From: Bacteroidota bacterium
Lineage (GTDB): Bacteria > Bacteroidota > Bacteroidia > Bacteroidales > FEN-979
DNA: 64,000 nt
Direction: 5' to 3'
Assembly (NCBI GenBank): GCA_026391835.1
Contig: JAPLDF010000060.1
Coordinates: 1-64,000 of the forward strand
Part shown: one piece after another, positions 58,698-64,000 of the stretch
Numbering within the stretch: position 1 is the first letter of the stretch
How the letters are laid out: each line of letters begins with the position of its first letter
The notes under the pieces: generated by a model
Told to the model about the DNA's origin: nothing
Seen by the model: only the letters and a program-made list of their open reading frames with translations
Database searches by the model: none
Position numbers and translations under genes: made by a program

Positions 58698-58866
58698 TAG
58701 TTATTTGATTGATATTCAGGTATATAAAATATCCCGAATTATGTTACGAAGATAGGAAAAATCCCCTTTCAACCTGCCAGACAACCCGTAAATATTTCAG
58801 CGTCTTACTAACATGGAAATGTTAATAAATAAAGACCATTGAACAATAAATAGGTGATTTCAATCG

Positions 58867-58874
58867 TACTTTTG
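58867..58874 (+). promoter_or_regulatory. Candidate -7 promoter element for clpC
   Basis: TACTTTTG fits TAnnTTTG and lies 81 bp before the ATG at 58955, in the divergent gyrA-clpC gap. A TTG at 58839 is a possible but loosely spaced -33 element. Confidence 0.45.
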
Positions 58875-58954
58875 AATGCCTTGACATTTTATCCGTTTGC
58901 AAAATTGGTTCGATTTTTGTCAGGTGAATAATCTTAACTGAAATTGAGTATTTT

Positions 58955-61504
58955 ATGGAAGCAAAATTCTCTCAACGTGTCAAAGACGTTTTAATATATA
59001 GCCGGGAAGAAGCGCAGCGACTGGGAAACGATTACATCGGCCTAGAGCATCTGCTGCTTGGAATTATCCGGGAAGGTGATGGTCTGGCGATTAAAATCAT
59101 GAGAAACCTTGGTGTTGATCTGACAGAGGTCAGGAAAAAGGTTGAACTGGCAGTCACAAGTCATAAGGAAAAACATACGGGTGGCGAAAACCTGCCGCTA
59201 ATCAAACAGGCAGAACGTGCACTGAAAATCACTTATCTCGAGGCAAAACTATTCAACAGTGAACTTATCGGTACTGAACATTTGTTACTTGCCATTCTCA
59301 AGGATGAGAACAATCTTGTTACAAAGACCTTCCTGGGTTATGGCGTGAGTTATGAAATAGTCCAGGACGAACTTAAAGCCATTCTCTCCAACGGAAGTGA
59401 GGAGCCCAGGTACACAAACCCACAGAACATCCTGCCAAAAGATGATGAGGATGAAGATCCTGATGAAGGAGGAAAAAGTTTTGCCGGCAGCCAGAAAAAG
59501 CCCCAGGATTCGAAATCAAAGACCCCTGTGCTTGATAATTTCGGAAGAGATATAACCAAGGCGGCAGAAGAGGGACGGCTTGATCCTATCGTAGGCAGGG
59601 AGAAGGAGTTACAGCGCATAGCCCAGATATTGAGCCGGCGTAAAAAAAACAACCCTATTTTGATCGGTGAGCCCGGGGTCGGAAAATCTGCCATTGCTGA
59701 AGGCCTCGCCCTGAGAATAGTTCAGCGGAAAGTTGCTAGGTCGTTGTTCAATAAACGCCTTGTATCCCTTGACCTTGCTTCGCTGGTTGCAGGCACCAAG
59801 TACCGCGGCCAGTTCGAAGAACGGATGAAAGCAGTTCTGAATGAACTTGAAAAGAATCCCAACATCATTGTTTTCATTGATGAAATACATACGATTGTTG
59901 GTGCTGGCAATGCATCCGGTTCACTTGATGCCTCGAATATGTTTAAACCGGCCCTTGCCCGTGGAGATATCCAGTGCATAGGTGCCACCACCCTGGATGA
60001 GTATCGCCAGTACATCGAAAAGGATGGAGCCCTTGAAAGAAGGTTCCAGAAAGTGCTTGTCGACCCGACCTCACCTGAAGAAACCGTAGAGATTCTCCAA
60101 AACATCAAGGAAAAATATGAAGACCATCATCTTGTAACCTATACAGATGATGCCATAAAGGCATGTGTTTCCCTTACCAACCGGTACATCACCGACAGGT
60201 ACCTTCCGGATAAGGCCATTGATGCACTTGACGAAGCCGGGGCACGCGTTCATATTTCAAACATCAATGTGCCGCAGGAAATAATCGAAGTGGAGAATCA
60301 GATTGAAGAGACCAGGAAGCAGAAGATGCAGGCCATAAACAGCCAGAAATTCGAGGAAGCTGCCGACCTGCGCGATTCTGAGCGGAAACTTCAGGATAGT
60401 CTCGAGCGCGAAAAAAAGAAGTGGGAAGAAAATGCCAAACTTAACCGGCAGACCGTTTCCGAAGAAAATGTGGCAGAAGTTGTTGCAATGATGACCGGAA
60501 TCCCGATGCAACGGATTGCGAAAAACGAAAGCGACAGGCTCATCAACATGGAAGCCGAACTGGAAAATTCAGTGATCGGCCAGAATGAAGCCATTAAAAA
60601 GGTCGTAAAAGCAATCCGGCGCAACAGGGCCGGCCTTAAGGATCCCAACAAACCAATCGGCACATTTATTTTTCTAGGACCGACCGGGGTAGGTAAAACA
60701 CACCTTGCGAAAGTATTGTCAAAATACCTGTTTGATACTGAAGACGCGCTTGTAAGGATTGACATGAGCGAATACATGGAAAAGTTTGCTGTTTCCCGCC
60801 TGATTGGTGCACCTCCTGGTTACGTGGGGTATGAAGAAGGCGGGCAGTTAACCGAAAAAATCCGCAGGCGCCCCTACTCTATTGTGTTGCTGGACGAAAT
60901 TGAAAAAGCCCACCCTGATGTTTTTCACCTGTTACTCCAGGTCCTTGATGACGGTATGCTTACCGACAGTTTCGGGCGAAAGGTTGATTTCAAGAATACC
61001 ATCGTGATCATGACCTCAAACATCGGTTCGCGTCAGTTAAAGGATTTCGGGCAGGGAGTTGGTTTTGCGACTTCAGCAAAACAGGCTGCCAGCAGCGAAC
61101 ACGCACGGGGGGTAATTGAAAGTGCCCTGAAGAAAGCTTTCGCCCCTGAATTTATCAACAGGATAGACGATATCGTTATTTTTGATTCACTGGAACGTGA
61201 GGATATTCACAAAATTATTGACATTGAACTCCAGCATTTATACAAGAGAACAATGGATCTTGGATATCATATTGTCATCACGCCTGCTGCCAAGGATTAT
61301 ATTGCAGAAAAAGGGTGGGATGCACAGTTTGGAGCACGTCCTTTGAAGCGGGCAATTCAGAAGTATGTTGAAGATACCCTGGCCGAGGAGATCATTAAAA
61401 CAAAACTTACTGAAAATGAATTAATCACGATTGACTATATTGCCGAAAAAGATGAAATTGTGGTAATTGTATCAACCCCCGAAAAATCTGAAGCGGCGCA
61501 ATAA
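58955..61504 (+). CDS. clpC: ATP-dependent Clp protease ATP-binding subunit ClpC
   Basis: An 849-residue class I Hsp100 unfoldase. Two Clp_N repeats (1-150), linker, first AAA+ module with GEPGVGKS (238-245) and VFIDEIHT, middle domain with a UVR-type segment ([14 protein letters not shown] near 460), second AAA+ module with GPTGVGKT (575-582) and [13 protein letters not shown], and sensor-2/arginine finger region GARPLKRAI near the end. The UVR motif separates ClpC from ClpB. It unfolds proteins for ClpP. Divergent from gyrA. Confidence 0.93.
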   Translation: MEAKFSQRVKDVLIYSREEAQRLGNDYIGLEHLLLGIIREGDGLAIKIMRNLGVDLTEVRKKVELAVTSHKEKHTGGENLPLIKQAERALKITYLEAKLFNSELIGTEHLLLAILKDENNLVTKTFLGYGVSYEIVQDELKAILSNGSEEPRYTNPQNILPKDDEDEDPDEGGKSFAGSQKKPQDSKSKTPVLDNFGRDITKAAEEGRLDPIVGREKELQRIAQILSRRKKNNPILIGEPGVGKSAIAEGLALRIVQRKVARSLFNKRLVSLDLASLVAGTKYRGQFEERMKAVLNELEKNPNIIVFIDEIHTIVGAGNASGSLDASNMFKPALARGDIQCIGATTLDEYRQYIEKDGALERRFQKVLVDPTSPEETVEILQNIKEKYEDHHLVTYTDDAIKACVSLTNRYITDRYLPDKAIDALDEAGARVHISNINVPQEIIEVENQIEETRKQKMQAINSQKFEEAADLRDSERKLQDSLEREKKKWEENAKLNRQTVSEENVAEVVAMMTGIPMQRIAKNESDRLINMEAELENSVIGQNEAIKKVVKAIRRNRAGLKDPNKPIGTFIFLGPTGVGKTHLAKVLSKYLFDTEDALVRIDMSEYMEKFAVSRLIGAPPGYVGYEEGGQLTEKIRRRPYSIVLLDEIEKAHPDVFHLLLQVLDDGMLTDSFGRKVDFKNTIVIMTSNIGSRQLKDFGQGVGFATSAKQAASSEHARGVIESALKKAFAPEFINRIDDIVIFDSLEREDIHKIIDIELQHLYKRTMDLGYHIVITPAAKDYIAEKGWDAQFGARPLKRAIQKYVEDTLAEEIIKTKLTENELITIDYIAEKDEIVVIVSTPEKSEAAQ

Positions 61505-61550
61505 CAGTAAGGAACCTGTCAATTGTAAGGTTTCCTGATGTTTTAAAAGG

Positions 61551-61590
61551 AACAGGCTGTCTCACAGCAATATGAGACAGCCTGTTTTGT
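61551..61590. terminator. Terminator between clpC and the convergent dehydrogenase
   Basis: AACAGGCTGTCTCA (61551-61564) pairs perfectly with TGAGACAGCCTGTT (61573-61586), followed by T-rich sequence; works in both directions. Confidence 0.92.
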
Positions 61591-61636
61591 GTTTATTCAG
61601 CAGAATTTTGCTTCCGCAGGGAAGCCCTGTGAATTT

Positions 61637-63421
61637 TTAGAACTTATAGCAGTTATCCTCGATAAGTTTATCTGCAACTTTCCTGCGAGCCTCTTTCACA
61701 TTGATCCCGGCTACACAGGTCAGGTTTTCGGTAACGTGTTTGTAGTTCCCGTTCACTTCTGGAGAAACAAATGCGTTTATGGCATCAGCGGCAGGTTTCC
61801 TGATTTTATCCGCTGCATCATAAACAAATACATCCAGTATGGCACGATAAAGACCGGAAGGATCCTCACCCTTGATTGCTTCCATTTTCTGGACGCGCAA
61901 CGCCAGTGATTCGGCGATATATACCTCCATGATCATGTCGGCAAGATTGTTCAGAACCTCCTGTTCAAGAATCAGTTTCTTGTCAAAATATTTGGAAGCA
62001 CCCTGGATCACAATAAGAATGAGGTTTTTAAAGTTTTTTATGACTCGTTGCTTCTCCTCAAAATATGACTCATCGGTTTTTGTACAACCGGAAATCCCAT
62101 CCAGGTCAGCAGCAAGGGCATTGGCTTTGCCGAAGAGGTCAAAGTCTCCCTTCATGGCTCTTTTCATGGCAGTATCCACCAGGAGCAGCCTGTTGATTTC
62201 ATTTGTTCCTTCAAAAATCCGGTTGATACGGGAATCACGATATCCTCTTTCGACCGCCATTTCTGCAGAATAACCCATGCCACCATGGATCTGGACAGCC
62301 TCGTCAATAACAAAATCAAGAACTTCTGAACCATACACCTTTAAAATTGCAGCTTCAACAGCATAATGGCTGATTCCTTCAACTGAAGCCTTGCCTTTAT
62401 CCATGCCTGAAGCCTTGTTGAGTTCGATCTGGTCATCAATGTCTTTGCTTAGCCGGTAGATGGCACTTTCAAGGGCAAATGTCCTGATAACCTGTTCGGC
62501 AAGTTTATGCTTGATCGCACCGAATGTGGAAATCAAAACATTAAACTGTTTGCGTTCATTTGCATATTTGACTGAGTCGGAGATGGCTTTTTTTGAAGCA
62601 CCTAAAACATTTGCTCCCAGTTTAATACGCCCCATGTGCAGGATGCTGAGGGCAATTCTGAATCCTTCACCGCGGTTCCCTAGCAGGTTCTCAACCGGCA
62701 CTTTAACATCATTATAAAAAATCTGGGCAGTAGACGACCCTTTGATACCCATTTTGTGTTCATCAGGGTTGATAACTACGCCAGGATAAGTTTTTTCCAC
62801 AATAAAAGCACTAAGCACCCTGTCCTTGTCAATTTTTGCAAACACCACCTGGGTATCAGCAAAATTTGCATTGGTGATCCACATTTTCTGACCATTGAGG
62901 ATATAATGCTTTCCGTCTTCCGACAAAATGGCAGATGTTTTTCCTGAATTGGCGTCGCTTCCGGCACCAGGCTCAGTCAGGCAATAGGCACCGATCAGGT
63001 CACCGGTCGCAAGACGGGTCACATAGCGCTGGCGCTGGTCTTCGTTCCCATAATACATGATTGGAAGGGTTCCGATTCCCGTATGGGCCATAAAAGCAAC
63101 TGAGAAAGAGTGTCCTGCGCCAATTGTTTCTGCAGCAAGCATTTGGGTGACAAACGATTGTCCGAATCCGCCATATTCATCAGGAATGGAAATACCCATC
63201 AATCCCAGTTCACCTGCTTTTTTCAGAACGCTCTTCATCAGGTTGATGTTGGGGGAATCAATCTGGTCGATATTCGGATAAAGTTCGGTTTCAAGGAAAT
63301 CCTGGATGGTTTGAGCAATCATTTTCTGCTCTTCATCGAATTGTTCCGGGATGAAAATATCGTTGAATTGAATTTCATCAACGAGGAACGCTCCACTTTT
63401 TAGTACTTTTCTATTCTCCAT
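61637..63421 (-). CDS. Acyl-CoA dehydrogenase family protein
   Basis: A 594-residue FAD-dependent dehydrogenase. The N-terminal helical domain leads to the signature YCLTEPGAGSDANSGKT (FAD and substrate binding), IKGSSTAQIFYNDVKVP in the beta domain, and VQIHGGMGYSAEMAVERGYRDSRINRIFEGTNEINR in the C-terminal helical domain, which carries the catalytic-base region. The protein is about 200 residues longer than short-chain family members, as in the VLCAD-like bacterial class. It oxidises acyl-CoA to enoyl-CoA. It lies immediately downstream of an Fe-S oxidoreductase subunit that could be its electron-transfer partner. Confidence 0.9.
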   Translation of the reverse strand: MENRKVLKSGAFLVDEIQFNDIFIPEQFDEEQKMIAQTIQDFLETELYPNIDQIDSPNINLMKSVLKKAGELGLMGISIPDEYGGFGQSFVTQMLAAETIGAGHSFSVAFMAHTGIGTLPIMYYGNEDQRQRYVTRLATGDLIGAYCLTEPGAGSDANSGKTSAILSEDGKHYILNGQKMWITNANFADTQVVFAKIDKDRVLSAFIVEKTYPGVVINPDEHKMGIKGSSTAQIFYNDVKVPVENLLGNRGEGFRIALSILHMGRIKLGANVLGASKKAISDSVKYANERKQFNVLISTFGAIKHKLAEQVIRTFALESAIYRLSKDIDDQIELNKASGMDKGKASVEGISHYAVEAAILKVYGSEVLDFVIDEAVQIHGGMGYSAEMAVERGYRDSRINRIFEGTNEINRLLLVDTAMKRAMKGDFDLFGKANALAADLDGISGCTKTDESYFEEKQRVIKNFKNLILIVIQGASKYFDKKLILEQEVLNNLADMIMEVYIAESLALRVQKMEAIKGEDPSGLYRAILDVFVYDAADKIRKPAADAINAFVSPEVNGNYKHVTENLTCVAGINVKEARRKVADKLIEDNCYKF

Positions 63422-63442
63422 TTCAATTGTTTTATGAACACT

Positions 63443-64000
63443 CTATATATTTAACGATTGAACAATTAATTCAGCAATATCGAAATTCTTAATATCATCT
63501 TCCCTGTTCTTCGATTTGATTCCATCAGTAATCATGGTCATGCAGAAGGGACAAGCCGTTGCGATTACCTTTGCTGTCGTTCTCAACGCTTCTTCAGTTC
63601 TTTCGATGTAAACTTCCTTGTCACCTTTTTCAGCTTCTTTAAACATCTGGGCACCTCCCCCGCCGCAACACAATGCAAAACTCTTGTTCCGCTCCATTTC
63701 GACCAAATTGGCTGTCAGCTTTTTTAAAATAGAACGGGGCTCAAAATAGATATCATTTGCACGCCCCAAATAACAGGGATCATGATAAGTAATGCTGATA
63801 TTTGACAGTGCCTGCGGATCAAGTTCCAGTTTTCCGGATAAAACGCTCTGGTCGAGGAACTGCAGGTAGTTGATCACCGTGAAATCCGCACCAAGGTCGG
63901 GATATTCATTTTTAAAAATGTTGTAACAATGTGGGCAGATAGTAATCACCTTCCGGATTCCATATGTCTTGAAAATCTCAATGTTCTGCAGAGCCTGCAT
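63443..64000 (-). CDS. CCG-domain Fe-S oxidoreductase subunit, partial
   Basis: The C-terminal 185 residues of a cysteine-rich CCG-domain protein; the gene runs off the window. ITICPHCYNIFKNEYPDLG, then YHDPCYLGRAND, ALCCGGGGAQMF and TACPFCMTM give the CX(n)CCGX(m)CPxC arrangement of heterodisulfide-reductase HdrB/GlpC-type subunits. Proteins of this type next to acyl-CoA dehydrogenase and ETF genes pass electrons from fatty-acid oxidation to quinones. Cotranscribed with the dehydrogenase, 21 bp apart. Confidence 0.85.
   Translation of the reverse strand: MQALQNIEIFKTYGIRKVITICPHCYNIFKNEYPDLGADFTVINYLQFLDQSVLSGKLELDPQALSNISITYHDPCYLGRANDIYFEPRSILKKLTANLVEMERNKSFALCCGGGGAQMFKEAEKGDKEVYIERTEEALRTTAKVIATACPFCMTMITDGIKSKNREDDIKNFDIAELIVQSLNI

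Overview
The window is a piece of a Bacteroidota (Bacteroidetes) chromosome carrying one essentially complete prophage of about 49 kb. The phylum is indicated by type IX secretion (T9SS) C-terminal sorting domains (YPNP...PGLY/PGMY...K pattern) on several exported proteins, by -7 elements of the TAnnTTTG type, by A-rich rather than Shine-Dalgarno start regions for most genes, and by the style of gyrA and clpC. Left flank (1-5600): the 5' part of a group IIC intron on the minus strand sitting next to a terminator hairpin, an alpha/beta hydrolase, an outer-membrane barrel protein, a GIY-YIG protein, and two T9SS BNR-repeat proteins, one of them a 5'-truncated remnant. Right flank (54763-64000): a TPR protein, gyrA, clpC, an acyl-CoA dehydrogenase and a partial CCG-type Fe-S oxidoreductase subunit, all ordinary chromosomal genes.

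The prophage is bounded by an exact 18-bp direct repeat (5601-5618 and 54745-54762). The right copy continues into TTATGTTAAGT, almost identical to the XerD arm of the E. coli dif site, so the element appears to have integrated at the chromosomal dif site using the Xer pathway. It carries its own XerD-like tyrosine recombinase beside the right end. Phage order: a minus-strand early pair with a coiled-coil repressor, direct-repeat operators, small early genes, a Walker-type replication helicase followed by an origin-like repeat region, S49 prohead protease with scaffold-like tail, major capsid protein, three AT-rich T9SS-cargo genes separated by attC-like palindromic repeats, three glycosyltransferases fused in one overlapping operon with a PLD-like protein and both terminase subunits, an accessory island, then portal, connector, spanin-like, tape measure, tail, tail-fibre and holin-like genes.

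The accessory island (25.6-37 kb) is the most unusual part. RadC, the antirestriction protein ArdC, a small protein with an SSB-like C-terminal tail, a secreted M28 peptidase, a 1354-residue Ig-repeat surface protein and several small unknown genes are interleaved with a roughly 290-nt structured leader that occurs three times completely and twice in part. Its 3' module ends 7-9 nt before the start codon in four copies, shows compensatory base changes, and places the GGGG/GAGG/GGAG ribosome-binding sequence in a hairpin. It matches what is known of the radC RNA motif and probably coordinates translation of DNA-handling and anti-defence genes.

The three points most worth following are the dif-integrated phage with its own XerD-like enzyme, the attC-like cassette array of T9SS genes inside a phage late region, and the multi-copy structured leader controlling accessory genes. 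Function assignments of most small phage genes remain unknown and are labelled so.
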